Positions 7,345 through 17,081 of a stretch of DNA of 64,000 nt are shown piece by piece; within the stretch, counting starts at the first letter, position 1; every line of letters starts with the position of its first letter. The DNA comes from JAJTFW01 sp903922455 (GTDB taxonomy: Bacteria > Bacteroidota > Bacteroidia > AKYH767-A > OLB10), in NCBI GenBank assembly GCA_943329665.2, contig CALQEU020000007.1, positions 1 through 64,000 on the forward strand. Direction: 5' to 3'. A program made the position numbers and the translations under genes. Under the pieces are notes generated by a model. It saw nothing but the letters and a program-made list of their open reading frames with translations. It did no database searches and had not been told where the DNA came from.

Positions 7345-9578
7345 TTCGCCATCAAATCTCCAATAGCCGAATCGTATTTTACACGATACGAATCTACTGT
7401 ACCATAGGATTTTTCATCAATCACGACTTCATTTCCTCTCACTTCTCCTAAGTTAGTAAAGTCAACTTCAGTCTCGGCAATCATCTCCACAAAGGCATCC
7501 AACTGATCAGGATGTACACTTACAATGACACGGCTTTGTGCTTCACCAAAAAGAAATGCATCTTTTCTGAAATCTTCGTCGGTATCGATTTTGAATCCTA
7601 AATTTCCAGCCATCGCCGATTCTAGTAAGCAAATAAATAATCCACCATCAGAAATATCATGCGCGCTTTCAATCAATTTTGAAGCAATCAATTTTTTAAC
7701 GAGATCTTGCACTTGATATTCCACGTCTAAATCAAAATAAGGTGCTGGACTATTTTTCACTCCGCAATAAGAATATAAATATTCAGAAGCATTGATATCG
7801 TCTTGTGAAGCGCCTAGCATAAATAAAACATCGCCTTCATTTTTAAAATTCAATCCCATGGATTTATTCTTGTCAGGTACAATACCCACCATTCCAATAG
7901 TAGGAGTAGGGAAAACTGGAACTTCGCCTTGTTCGTTTTTCGATTGATTGTAAAAACTTACGTTTCCACCTGTCACTGGAGTCTCGAATTTTAAACACGC
8001 TTTCGACATTCCTTTAATCGCATGCACAAACTGCCAATATACTTCCGGATTATATGGATTTCCAAAATTCAAACAGTTAGTCACTGCTGATGGAATTCCG
8101 CCAGAGCAAACAATATTGCGAGCCGCTTCAGCCACCGCAATCGCACATCCTTGTTCTGGATCACTGTAAACATAACGAGAGTTACAGTCTACTGTTAGCG
8201 CTAATCCTTTCTTCGTTCCACGCACATCGATGATAGCGGCATCACTCGGACGATTAGTAGTCATGTTTATCGTACCTACCATCGAATCGTATTGCGTATA
8301 CACCCAACGTTTAGAAGCAATGTTAGGATGCGATGCAAGGTGCATCATAACGGCAGGCATATCCGAAACATCCTTTACTGAATTAATATCAAAAGCTTTG
8401 TTCTTCTTTATGTAAGTAGGTTCCACGTATTCTCTTTCATAAATAGGTGCTCCACCTCCTAATACTAATGCATCTGCAGGAACATCGGCTAACTGCTCAT
8501 CTCCCATAAAGAAATGCAATCTTTCTCCTTCTATCACTTCACCAATCTGTGTGCAGTTCAAATCCCACTTTTTGAAAATTTCTTCGACCGCTTTCTCTTC
8601 ACCTTTCTTCACAACAACTAACATACGTTCTTGTGATTCACTCAACAAAATTTCCCATCCTTTCATGTTCGCTTGTCTAGTAGGAACTTTATCAAGCCAA
8701 ATATTCATTCCATGCTTACCTTTTGCGGACATCTCACTCGTAGAACAAATAATTCCCGCAGCGCCCATGTCTTGCATGCCAACTACAGCACCGGTCTTAA
8801 TAATTTCTAAAGTGGCTTCCAATAAAAGTTTTTCCATAAACGGATCACCTACTTGAACAGAAGGTAAGTCATCCTGCGAATCAGCGTGTAAGTCGCCCGA
8901 TGCAAAAGTAGCACCGTGAATACCATCTTTACCAGTAGATGATCCAACAATATAAACTGGATTTCCGGCTCCATAGGAAATGGCAGAAACCGTTTCACCT
9001 TCTTTCACAATTCCCACCGACATCGCATTCACCAAAATATTTACATTGAACGAATCATCAAAAAATACTTCACCGCCTACGGTAGGTACACCAAATGCAT
9101 TTCCGTAATCACCAATTCCTTTTACTACGCCGCGCATCAACCATTGTGTCTTTGCTAAATTTGGATTACCAAAACGCAACGAATTTAATTGAGCGATTGG
9201 ACGAGCGCCCATCGTAAAAATATCACGATTGATTCCACCAACTCCCGTCGCAGCACCTTGATAAGGCTCAATGGCAGAAGGGTGATTATGCGATTCAATT
9301 TTAAATGCACAAGCTAATCCATCTCCAATAGCAACCAAGCCAGCATTTTCTTCGCCAGCCTTTGCCAACATATGCGGTCCTTCTTTCGGAAGCGTTTTTA
9401 ACCAAGTAATCGAATTTTTATATGAGCAGTGCTCCGACCACATCACCGAAAAAATACTGAGCTCCGTGAAATTGGGAAGACGACCTAAAATTTCTTTGAT
9501 TTTAGCAAATTCATCAGGCAATAGACCTAGTTTCTTCGCGGTTTCAACGGTTGTTAATTCTTCTGTAGCAAGCGACAT
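7341..9578 (-). CDS. purL: Phosphoribosylformylglycinamidine synthase subunit PurL (small form)
   Basis: Catalyses the ATP-dependent amidation of FGAR to FGAM in purine synthesis. 745 residues is the PurL of the three-part PurLQS enzyme, so separate PurS and PurQ are needed; neither is in the window. Diagnostic segments: WSEHCSYKNS, ESHNHPSAIEPYQGAATG, GGINRDIFTMGARP, a GGGAP linker between the two AIRS-like halves, VTGGNVSFYN and HDISDGG. Monocistronic here, with its own minus-strand promoter (9656-9663) and a 10-bp hairpin in the leader (9604-9643). Converges with and overlaps the membrane protein gene by 4 bp. Confidence 0.97.
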   Translation of the reverse strand: MSLATEELTTVETAKKLGLLPDEFAKIKEILGRLPNFTELSIFSVMWSEHCSYKNSITWLKTLPKEGPHMLAKAGEENAGLVAIGDGLACAFKIESHNHPSAIEPYQGAATGVGGINRDIFTMGARPIAQLNSLRFGNPNLAKTQWLMRGVVKGIGDYGNAFGVPTVGGEVFFDDSFNVNILVNAMSVGIVKEGETVSAISYGAGNPVYIVGSSTGKDGIHGATFASGDLHADSQDDLPSVQVGDPFMEKLLLEATLEIIKTGAVVGMQDMGAAGIICSTSEMSAKGKHGMNIWLDKVPTRQANMKGWEILLSESQERMLVVVKKGEEKAVEEIFKKWDLNCTQIGEVIEGERLHFFMGDEQLADVPADALVLGGGAPIYEREYVEPTYIKKNKAFDINSVKDVSDMPAVMMHLASHPNIASKRWVYTQYDSMVGTINMTTNRPSDAAIIDVRGTKKGLALTVDCNSRYVYSDPEQGCAIAVAEAARNIVCSGGIPSAVTNCLNFGNPYNPEVYWQFVHAIKGMSKACLKFETPVTGGNVSFYNQSKNEQGEVPVFPTPTIGMVGIVPDKNKSMGLNFKNEGDVLFMLGASQDDINASEYLYSYCGVKNSPAPYFDLDVEYQVQDLVKKLIASKLIESAHDISDGGLFICLLESAMAGNLGFKIDTDEDFRKDAFLFGEAQSRVIVSVHPDQLDAFVEMIAETEVDFTNLGEVRGNEVVIDEKSYGTVDSYRVKYDSAIGDLMAN

Positions 9579-9603
9579 AGTTTGTTTTTTTATGGATGTA
9601 ATT

Positions 9604-9643
9604 AAGAATGAAAGAGTAAAGTCGTGAACCCTTTTTCATTCTT
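9604..9643 (-). promoter_or_regulatory. Hairpin in the purL 5' leader
   Basis: A perfect 10-bp inverted repeat, AAGAATGAAA at 9604-9613 and TTTCATTCTT at 9634-9643, with a 20-nt loop. It lies wholly within the predicted purL leader, starting close to the expected transcription start and ending 25 nt before the start codon. It does not resemble the purine riboswitch aptamer. Confidence 0.5.
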
Positions 9644-9655
9644 GATTTTCTTTTG

Positions 9656-9663
9656 CAAAAATA
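9656..9663 (-). promoter_or_regulatory. -7 promoter element for purL
   Basis: Minus strand reads TATTTTTG (TAnnTTTG). Gives a leader of roughly 70 nt for purL. Confidence 0.5.
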
Positions 9664-9692
9664 GGATGTTTACTTCTATGCTCGTATTATTT

Positions 9693-9700
9693 TATCTTTG
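9693..9700 (+). promoter_or_regulatory. -7 promoter element, 5 nt before start codon
   Basis: TATCTTTG followed by only ACGAT before the ATG at 9706; a TTTA at 9669-9672 is at about the right distance for a weak -33 element. Confidence 0.5.
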
Positions 9701-9705
9701 ACGAT

Positions 9706-11022
9706 ATGCTTGAACTCGCTTTAACGCTAGCCACCATTTTCTTCGCTATATACTTGATTGGCAAATGGAAGATATTCCAAATTGAAGGAATTTCCATTTC
9801 CGTTTTTAAAGGATTGTTTATAATTAAAATTATTGCCGCTTTGGCATTATATGTAATTTATACTCAATATTATAAAGATCGTGCGTATGCCGATATTTTC
9901 CGATATTATGACGATTCTGAAGTAATTTATAACACCCTCTTTTCAACCCCCTGGGATTTCTTCAGAATGCTCACTGGAATTGATGGTCGGGCACCGGAAA
10001 TTGTGCCTTATTATGATGTTATGAAAAATTGGTATAACACCGATATGATCTTTAATGATAGCCGCACTATGATCCGGATTAATGCTTTTTTGCGACTTTT
10101 TTCCATGGGCACTTATTTTCCACATGCCGTGGTGATGTGTTTTTTAGCGATGCTTGGTTTAACCGGAATATTTAGAATAGCAAACGAATTGATAAAAGGA
10201 AAATCGCTTTTGTTGATGGTCATTATTTTTTTATTGCCATCCACGTTGCTATGGACATCTGGAATGATCAAAGAAGCATTTTTAATTTTTGCATTGGGAG
10301 TTTTGATGTATCAAATTTCACAAGCATTAAAGATGAATGATTTTTCTGGAAAGCGAATTTCATTTATGATTATTACCATGATGATTTTATTGACGGTAAA
10401 GGCTTACGTGTTATTTCTGATTTTTCCTGTTTTGTTAATTTGGGTGATTAGTCATTATCGAAAGAAGATTTCTTTCTTGTTTATGATTTTCTTTTTTAGT
10501 TTTTATTTTTTACTCCTGGGTGGAATGGCTCCGGTTTTAATTGGGAAGGAAGTGCCCTCAATGATTGCAAAAAAGCAAGCTGAATTTTATTTTGTGGCAG
10601 ATCGTGAAAATGCGCAAAGTGTAATTGAGGTTACACGATTAGAACCTACATGGACAAGTTTAATTATGGAAGCGCCGAGCGCTTTTCTTCGAACCTTGTT
10701 TTTGCCAATGCCACAACATGCTCATAATATTTTGATGTGGTTTTCGGTGTTGGAAAATTTCCTCATACTATTTATTATTTTATATCTATTGTTTAGTTTG
10801 AAAAAGCAGAAAGGATCACCCAATTTAATGTTGGTTTCTGCATTTTTTATTTTTGGTTGTACCATTTTTATTTTATCAGGATGGGTAACGCCAATCATTG
10901 GGGCATTAGTTCGATATAAAGTTCCCGGACTTCCATTCTTCCTCTTTCCACTCACTTTCTTTTCTTATCACAAATGGATGAGCGGTGCCCAGTTCAAATG
11001 GTTTTATTCAAATAAGAGATAA
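9706..11022 (+). CDS. Polytopic membrane protein, paralogue 1 of a tandem pair
   Basis: 438 residues, about ten hydrophobic helices, no signal peptide. It shares an architecture and several blocks with the next gene: NDSRTMIRINAFLRLFS (about 117-133), a PS-x-LLWTSGMIKEAFLIFALG block (about 183-203) and GWVTPIIGALVRYKVPGLP near the C-terminus (about 394-412). Acidic residues in the first large extracytoplasmic loop (YADIFRYYDDSEV) recall GT-C glycosyltransferases and polysaccharide polymerases, but I cannot assign a family. Two nt separate its stop from the next start, so the two are surely co-transcribed. Role inferred at most: envelope or polysaccharide membrane protein. Confidence 0.75.
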   Translation: MLELALTLATIFFAIYLIGKWKIFQIEGISISVFKGLFIIKIIAALALYVIYTQYYKDRAYADIFRYYDDSEVIYNTLFSTPWDFFRMLTGIDGRAPEIVPYYDVMKNWYNTDMIFNDSRTMIRINAFLRLFSMGTYFPHAVVMCFLAMLGLTGIFRIANELIKGKSLLLMVIIFLLPSTLLWTSGMIKEAFLIFALGVLMYQISQALKMNDFSGKRISFMIITMMILLTVKAYVLFLIFPVLLIWVISHYRKKISFLFMIFFFSFYFLLLGGMAPVLIGKEVPSMIAKKQAEFYFVADRENAQSVIEVTRLEPTWTSLIMEAPSAFLRTLFLPMPQHAHNILMWFSVLENFLILFIILYLLFSLKKQKGSPNLMLVSAFFIFGCTIFILSGWVTPIIGALVRYKVPGLPFFLFPLTFFSYHKWMSGAQFKWFYSNKR

Positions 11023-11024
11023 GC

Positions 11025-12308
11025 ATGTTCCTTCTCATCTTGCATATCATCTTGGTGTATTTTATTTTTTCACGTACTCCATGGTTGCGGTTAGATGGAA
11101 TTTCAAAGGGATTAGTACCCGTAATTCTTTTGCTAAAAGTTATTGGTGGATATTTTATAGCTCGCTATTATTTAGCAACGTATCAAGGTGGTGATATGCA
11201 AGGTTATTTGTCGGATGCAAATCAATTTTATATTTTGTTTGAGCAGAATCCTTTATATTTTTTAAGAATGATAGTTGGTTTGGATGTTCCAACCGAATCC
11301 ATTCGTGAATTTTATTCTCATTTAACGTCTTGGTTTACGAGTGGTTATTCAAATCAATATAATGACGCTCGTTCGGTAGTTCGATTTCATGCATTGATCC
11401 GATTGTTTTCTAATGGAAATGCATGGATTCACCTTCTATGGTCGAATGTATTTTGTGTGATGGGAATGATTGCATTAATTAAGTTCATCACTCATCAAAG
11501 AATTCAGTCGAGTACTTTTTATCAATATGCATTGCTCCTTTTATTTATTCCCAATGTTTTTATTTGGTCTTCCGCAATTATGAAGGAGCCCTTGTTGATC
11601 TTTGCTATGGGAATGACATTAAGATGTTTTCAGTTGTGGAATGATGAAAGAAGCTTTATTAATTTCTTTAAGTTTTTAATTTTCGTTTTCTGTTTTTTAC
11701 TTGTCAAATCATTTTGGTTGCTTGCATTCTTGCCAGGAATGTTGATATGGGCATTTCTTCCAAAGATGAAAAAATCAGTGGCATTGATTACACTTTCTTA
11801 CGCGGTATCCTTGATGATCGTCTTAATTGTTGGTGAAATTGTGTTGTCATTTAATTTACCCGATCTTCTTTTTGGTCAACAAAGAAATATGTGGCGCTTT
11901 GCGGTTTTTATGAACTCCGGTAGTCTCATTCATCCTCTTTCTTTTGCACCAAATCCCCTAAGTTTTCTGATGCATATTCCGGAAGCATTTTGTTATGGAA
12001 TGTTTCAGCCTTGGCCATGGCAATTGGCTAAATGGTTCTATTTTCCACTCTCGCTTGAAAATTTTATTTTTCCAGTGATGGCCGTAACCATACTTTATAA
12101 ATTTAAACGGAATGGAAATAGTATCCCTCCTGAAATGGTTATAGCCCTTATCGCCGGATTGGTAATCGTAATTATTAGTTCTTTCACGACTCCAGTCATT
12201 GGGAGCTTGATTCGATATCGGATGCCGGGTTTGTTGTTGATGGTATTATCAGCCTTGACTTTTTTGTATTCAAGGAATGTAAATTCCGCCTCCGACCCTT
12301 CTATTTGA
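11025..12308 (+). CDS. Polytopic membrane protein, paralogue 2 of a tandem pair
   Basis: 427 residues, about ten hydrophobic helices. Matches the preceding protein at YNDARSVVRFHALIRLFSNG, IPNVFIWSSAIMKEPLLIFAMG and FTTPVIGSLIRYRMPGLLL, in the same order and at similar positions, so the pair arose by tandem duplication and then diverged. Conserved residues are an Asn-Asp-x-Arg motif, a Lys-Glu pair after a W[TS]S element and an Arg-Tyr-x-x-Pro-Gly motif; these are the likely functional positions. Starts with ATG at 11025, 2 nt after the previous stop. Function unknown; same reasoning as for its partner. Confidence 0.75.
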   Translation: MFLLILHIILVYFIFSRTPWLRLDGISKGLVPVILLLKVIGGYFIARYYLATYQGGDMQGYLSDANQFYILFEQNPLYFLRMIVGLDVPTESIREFYSHLTSWFTSGYSNQYNDARSVVRFHALIRLFSNGNAWIHLLWSNVFCVMGMIALIKFITHQRIQSSTFYQYALLLLFIPNVFIWSSAIMKEPLLIFAMGMTLRCFQLWNDERSFINFFKFLIFVFCFLLVKSFWLLAFLPGMLIWAFLPKMKKSVALITLSYAVSLMIVLIVGEIVLSFNLPDLLFGQQRNMWRFAVFMNSGSLIHPLSFAPNPLSFLMHIPEAFCYGMFQPWPWQLAKWFYFPLSLENFIFPVMAVTILYKFKRNGNSIPPEMVIALIAGLVIVIISSFTTPVIGSLIRYRMPGLLLMVLSALTFLYSRNVNSASDPSI

Positions 12309-12346
12309 TTTTTTCTATTTACTTTGCATAAAAGAAAATACAGCCC

Positions 12347-14056
12347 ATGAAACTTTTTCGACGAAAAAGCATAAGTCAAATCTTAAAGCAAATTGAAGCT
12401 GGTGAATCAGAAAGCCACGGCGGTCTTAAAAAACATCTTCGTGTAGTTGATCTTACTGCCCTTGGAATTGCTGCTATTATTGGAGCTGGAATTTTTAGTA
12501 CCATCGGAAATGCTTCTGCTGCTGGTGGACCTGGTGTTGTGTTTCTTTTTGTTTTCACAGCCATCGCCTGCGGATTTGCGGCTTTTTGCTATGCGGAGTT
12601 TGCAAGTTTAGTTCCTGTTAGCGGTTCTGCATATACGTATTCTTATGTGGCCTTCGGGGAGTTGTTTGCATGGATCATCGGATGGGCATTAATCATGGAG
12701 TATGCTATCGGAAATATTGTTGTTGCTATTTCTTGGTCGAGTTATTTCGCTACCTTATTAAGTCACATTAAAATTCCTGCACTTGGTTTTGCAGATGGAA
12801 TTATTCTTCCTGCTTGGTCAGGAATCGATTATTTTTCTGCAAAGCGTGCATTCATCGAAGCACAAAATTCAGGAGTAGATTTAACAACTGTAAAATCGGA
12901 AGGCGTGCAAGCATGGTTATCGGCTCCACAGTTAGGAAGTCTTAAAATAATCATGGATATTCCAGCCTTGGTCATTAATATTTTAATTACTTGGTTGGTG
13001 TATCGTGGAATGAAGGAGTCGAGAAATGCGAGTAATGTAATGGTTATGGTAAAACTTCTCGCTGTATTTTTAGTAATTGCTGTTGGCGCTTTTTATGTAG
13101 ATCCAGAAAATTGGGATCCGTTTTTACCTGAAGGATGGGTCGGCGTCTTAGCAGGAGTTTCGGGTGTCTTTTTTGCATACATCGGTTTTGATGCTATTTC
13201 TACTACTGCTGAAGAATGCCATAATCCGCAACGCGATTTGCCAAAGGGAATGTTCAATGCAATTATTATATGTACTATTCTTTATGTGTTAATTGCATTA
13301 ATTCTTACCGGAATGGTAAACTATAAAGAATTGAGAGTGGAAGATCCGCTGGCTTTCGTATTTGGTTATCGCGGATTAAATTGGATGAGTAGCATTATTG
13401 CTGTGAGTGCCGTTTTTGCCATGGCAAGTGTGATGCTCGTTTTTCAATTGGGTCAACCTCGAATTTGGATGAGCATGAGCCGTGATGGATTATTACCTAA
13501 AAAGTTTTCTAAAATTCATCCTAAGTATGGAACACCTTCGTTTGCTACCATCGTAACCGGATTGCTGGTTGGAATCCCTCTCTTTTTTATTGATATGAAT
13601 ACGGTAACTGATTTATGTTCGATCGGTACTTTGTTTGCCTTTATTTTGGTTTGTGGTGGTGTGTTGATGTTGCAAACGCAAACCGATTTACCTCGTAAAT
13701 TTAAGGTTCCGTACGTTAATGGAAAATGGTTAGTGCCTACACTCTTCATCATCACGATGTGTTGGCTGGCGCTATTTCAGAAACGATGGATCCATGATTT
13801 TGTAAATCCTTTCGTGAATGTAGAATCCATTCCAAACTTTATATTCTTCCTGGTGTTTGCCTTGATGGCGGTGTATAGTTTCCTTAGAAATCTTTCGGTT
13901 ATCCCCGTGTTTGGAATTCTCTCTTGCCTGTATTTGATGGCACAAATTCATTTTCATCAATGGTTAGGTTTCGGAATTTGGTTGGTCATCGGTCTCATTT
14001 TGTACTTCACGTATGGCTATAAGAACAGTTTGTTGCATAAGAGAAACATCGGATAA
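12347..14056 (+). CDS. APC-superfamily amino-acid permease
   Basis: 569 residues. The first helix carries the APC substrate motif GIAAIIGAGIFSTIG (about 36-50), followed by the family pattern of 12-14 membrane helices, including FFAYIGFDAISTTAEE in helix 6, which is typical of the cationic amino acid transporter (CAT) branch. The N-terminus (LFRRKSISQILKQ) is cytoplasmic and amphipathic. A loop of about 45 residues between helices 4 and 5 (around 145-195) is longer than usual. Transports amino acids across the inner membrane; specificity is not readable. No metabolic neighbours. Confidence 0.92.
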   Translation: MKLFRRKSISQILKQIEAGESESHGGLKKHLRVVDLTALGIAAIIGAGIFSTIGNASAAGGPGVVFLFVFTAIACGFAAFCYAEFASLVPVSGSAYTYSYVAFGELFAWIIGWALIMEYAIGNIVVAISWSSYFATLLSHIKIPALGFADGIILPAWSGIDYFSAKRAFIEAQNSGVDLTTVKSEGVQAWLSAPQLGSLKIIMDIPALVINILITWLVYRGMKESRNASNVMVMVKLLAVFLVIAVGAFYVDPENWDPFLPEGWVGVLAGVSGVFFAYIGFDAISTTAEECHNPQRDLPKGMFNAIIICTILYVLIALILTGMVNYKELRVEDPLAFVFGYRGLNWMSSIIAVSAVFAMASVMLVFQLGQPRIWMSMSRDGLLPKKFSKIHPKYGTPSFATIVTGLLVGIPLFFIDMNTVTDLCSIGTLFAFILVCGGVLMLQTQTDLPRKFKVPYVNGKWLVPTLFIITMCWLALFQKRWIHDFVNPFVNVESIPNFIFFLVFALMAVYSFLRNLSVIPVFGILSCLYLMAQIHFHQWLGFGIWLVIGLILYFTYGYKNSLLHKRNIG

Positions 14057-14629
14057 GAGATATAATACAGTTTATACATTGTGTTTAGTCCAATTATTTA
14101 TACATAAATGGAAGCATAATTCGAGCAATAAATTTTAATAAACAGTAATTTCGTTCGGAATGGTGCGGCTGGCCGTCCACGCAACAGCGCGAACCGATTT
14201 TAGCTGAACCGATGAAGAAAAGAGATAGCACAAAAGATTGTTCAGTGGTTGCGAAAGAAAGTAGAAAGCAGAAACCGCAAAAATTGGTTGGTGTTGGGTG
14301 GCGTGCTTTCTTTGGTTACTTTCTTTTCACGTAAAAGAAAGTAACAAGTAAAATAGGACTAGAATCTTAATTTAAAACTAAAATTTATATAGCGGATATC
14401 CGAAGAGCTAAATCGTCCTAATTTATGTAATATAAATTCAGTACAAGTCAGTGTTAGTTCTAAACTTGGTATAAATAGATTTATGATTGTTAGGACTATT
14501 AAGTACTTATAAATGGTTTAAAACAGAAAACCTTAGGTTTTAACGGTCTCGTAGTGCGACTGTTACGTCTGGTTATACATCACTGTATTTTGATTATTTT
14601 TGTTGCCTATACTTTAGATAAATAACATT
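14057..14629. other. 573-bp gene-free region with a 13-bp perfect hairpin
   Basis: No gene is supported. A perfect stem, GTTACTTTCTTTT (14315-14327) and AAAAGAAAGTAAC (14333-14345) with loop CACGT, lies in a GC-richer block (14158-14345) that begins near GGTGCGGCTGGCCGTCC and contains another AAAGAAAGTA copy at about 14256 that could pair alternatively. The stem has no T-run after it, so it is more likely a dispersed repeat than a simple terminator. 14346-14629 shows only AT-rich DNA. Confidence 0.6.
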
Positions 14630-15382
14630 ATGATTGCATTAATTACAGGGGCTAGTTCCGGTTTTGGAAGAGCCACCGCATTGAAATTTGCCGAACATGG
14701 TTGGGATGTGATTATTACAGGTCGCAGAAAAGAAAAGTTAGAGGAATTAGAACACATCATCCTCGATACTTACGAAACGAAAGTGTATTCACTTTGTTTT
14801 GATGTTCGCGATCGTAAAGCCGTAAAGATTGAATTAGATGCTTTGCCACATTTCTGGAAGGAGATTGATGTATTGGTAAATAATGCAGGACTCGCGTCAG
14901 GAATGTCTGCAATCTATGATGGCGACATCGACGATTGGGAAAAGATGATTGATACGAACGTGAAAGGATTGTTATATGTAAGTAGATCGATTCTTCCTTG
15001 GATGATAGAGAGAAAGCGCGGTCATGTGATTAATATTGGTTCTACCGCTGGGAAGGATGCATATGCTTATGGCAATGTGTACTGCGGATCTAAATTCGCT
15101 GTAGATGCCATTACAAAGTCGATGCGCATTGATTTATTACCGCATGGTATCAAGGTCACTGCCGTAAATCCAGGAGCTGCCGAAACTGAATTTTCATTGG
15201 TGCGATTTAAAGGCGATGCCGAGAAAGCGAAGTCGATTTATAAAGGCTTTGATCCCTTGCAAGCAAAGGATATCGCTGATGTAGTTTGGTTCGCTGCGAG
15301 TCGACCTCCGCACGTAAATTTAAATGATATTGTGATTACACCGCTTGCTCAAGCGAATTCCGTTTACATTAATAAAAAGTAG
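14630..15382 (+). CDS. SDR-family NADP-dependent oxidoreductase (YdfG-like)
   Basis: 250 residues with TGASSGFG (7-14, an SDR P-loop with Phe as in the YdfG branch), GRRKEKL, NNAG, the catalytic Ser in INIGSTAG and YCGSK. The branch oxidises 3-hydroxy acids such as serine or allo-threonine with NADP; the assignment to that branch is by motif and overall resemblance. Stop codon TAG is 2 nt before the ATG of the amidohydrolase at 15385, so the two form an operon. Starts at the first ATG, giving the glycine motif at the usual place. Confidence 0.9.
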   Translation: MIALITGASSGFGRATALKFAEHGWDVIITGRRKEKLEELEHIILDTYETKVYSLCFDVRDRKAVKIELDALPHFWKEIDVLVNNAGLASGMSAIYDGDIDDWEKMIDTNVKGLLYVSRSILPWMIERKRGHVINIGSTAGKDAYAYGNVYCGSKFAVDAITKSMRIDLLPHGIKVTAVNPGAAETEFSLVRFKGDAEKAKSIYKGFDPLQAKDIADVVWFAASRPPHVNLNDIVITPLAQANSVYINKK

Positions 15383-15384
15383 AA

Positions 15385-17010
15385 ATGCAAAAATTATTTT
15401 ATTTCATTTGTGTAATCAGTTTCGGTTGGATGGGATGTAGTTCCTCTCTAAAAGTAGATGCGATTTATTATAATGCAAAAATTTATACTGTCGATAGTGC
15501 GTTCTCTATTGTTGAAGCCATTGCTATTAAAGATGGAAAAATAGTAGCCACAGGTTCTTCATCCGATTTGTTGAAGATGGAAGCCACCGAAATAATTGAT
15601 TTGAAAGGACAGTTTATGTATCCTGGATTTTATGATGCACATTGTCATTTTTATGGATATGGCGTCGACTTAAAAAAAACTTGGCTCATCGGAACAAAAT
15701 CATTTGATGAAATTGTTGATACGCTTGTGAAATATAAAGATCGCCGATTCATGGGTTGGGTGTTCGCTAGAGGATGGGATCAAAATGATTGGACGGATAA
15801 ATCCTTTCCTGTTAAAGACAAATTAGATTCACTTTTTCCAGATGTTCCTGTTTTTCTAATGCGCATAGATGGACACGCTGCTTTGGTAAATCAAAAGGCA
15901 TTGGATCAATGTCAAGTGAATGAGAATACAACTGTAGTAGGTGGAGAGATTTTGAAGAAGGATGGAAAATTGACCGGATTGCTGATCGATAACGCTGTTG
16001 ATTTCGTAAAATTAAAAATCCCTACTCCTCAAAATGCAGATTTAATAGAAGCATTATTAGCTGCGCAAAAAAATTGTTTTGAAGTAGGACTCACCAGTGT
16101 TACCGATGCAGGCTTAGATGTAAGCACTATTTTATTAATTGATAGTTTGCAGAAAGCAAATCAATTAAAGATGCGGATGAATGCTATGGTGAGTTTTACA
16201 AAGAACAATCTGGAGTATTATAAAAAGCATGGTAAATATCATTCCGATCGTTTAAATGTACAGTCGTTTAAGTTGTATGCCGATGGAGCACTCGGATCTA
16301 GAGGTGCCTGTTTATTGCATCCCTATGCCGACATGCCCGATCATTCAGGTTTTTTATTGTCGACCGTTGATTCAATCATCTACGCTGCGCAACAAGCGAA
16401 GGAAATCGGTTTTCAAATGAATACGCATTGTATTGGTGATTCTGCTAATCGACTCCTATTAAAAATTTACGGCGAAGTATTAAAAGGCAAAAATGATTTG
16501 CGTTGGCGAATCGAGCATGCACAAGTTTTATCGCCTGATGATTTTGGTTTGTTCTCTCAATATTCCATCATTCCTTCGGTGCAACCTACGCATGCCACCA
16601 GCGATATGTATTGGGCAAAAGATAGAGTAGGAGAGGAGCGAATAAAAACAGCTTATGCGTACAAAAAATTATTGAATGAGCGCGGTATAATCGCTGCTGG
16701 ATCTGACTTTCCGGTGGAAGCGATTAATCCAATCTTTGGATTTTATGCTGCAGTATCCAGAAAAGACCAAAATAATTTTCCCGAGAATGGATTCCAAATG
16801 GAAAATGCACTCACTCGCGAAGAAGCATTAAAAGCCATGACCATTTGGGCGGCTTATGCAGGATTTGAAGAAAGTTATAGAGGTAGTATAGAAAAAGGAA
16901 AGGATGCTGATTTCGTTATCCTCGAAAAAGATCTCATGCAAGCCGACGAAAAAGAACTCTTCAAAATAAAAGTGCTACAAACTCATATTGCGGGAGAAAG
17001 AGTTTTTTGA
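15385..17010 (+). CDS. YtcJ-like amidohydrolase, probable lipoprotein
   Basis: 541 residues of the YtcJ/exoenzyme-regulatory branch of the metal-dependent amidohydrolases. DAHCHFYGYG supplies the His-x-His metal pair (His86, His88); other blocks are GARG-like FARGWDQNDW, LKLYADGALGSRGA, RIEHAQ and AGSDFPVE with the late Asp. An N-terminal hydrophobic stretch ends at GWMGC, with Cys18 as a candidate lipidation site, though the lipobox is poor (Trp-Met before Gly). This suggests a periplasmic hydrolase tethered to a membrane. Substrate unknown. Second gene of an operon with the upstream SDR. Confidence 0.88.
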   Translation: MQKLFYFICVISFGWMGCSSSLKVDAIYYNAKIYTVDSAFSIVEAIAIKDGKIVATGSSSDLLKMEATEIIDLKGQFMYPGFYDAHCHFYGYGVDLKKTWLIGTKSFDEIVDTLVKYKDRRFMGWVFARGWDQNDWTDKSFPVKDKLDSLFPDVPVFLMRIDGHAALVNQKALDQCQVNENTTVVGGEILKKDGKLTGLLIDNAVDFVKLKIPTPQNADLIEALLAAQKNCFEVGLTSVTDAGLDVSTILLIDSLQKANQLKMRMNAMVSFTKNNLEYYKKHGKYHSDRLNVQSFKLYADGALGSRGACLLHPYADMPDHSGFLLSTVDSIIYAAQQAKEIGFQMNTHCIGDSANRLLLKIYGEVLKGKNDLRWRIEHAQVLSPDDFGLFSQYSIIPSVQPTHATSDMYWAKDRVGEERIKTAYAYKKLLNERGIIAAGSDFPVEAINPIFGFYAAVSRKDQNNFPENGFQMENALTREEALKAMTIWAAYAGFEESYRGSIEKGKDADFVILEKDLMQADEKELFKIKVLQTHIAGERVF

Positions 17011-17081
17011 TGATTAGTTAGTTCGCGTATTCGTATCGCGAAGCCTCGCTACGTACGTTCGTATCGATTCGTTCCCGATAG

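Noticed and set aside
12311..12326. -7 element for the amino-acid permease (TTACTTTG)
   Set aside because: Second base does not match the consensus and the upstream TTTG is only 11 bp away.
14212..14334. 40-residue ORF ending in GWRAFFGYFLFT
   Set aside because: It runs into the 13-bp hairpin and translates repeat DNA; no supporting start signal.
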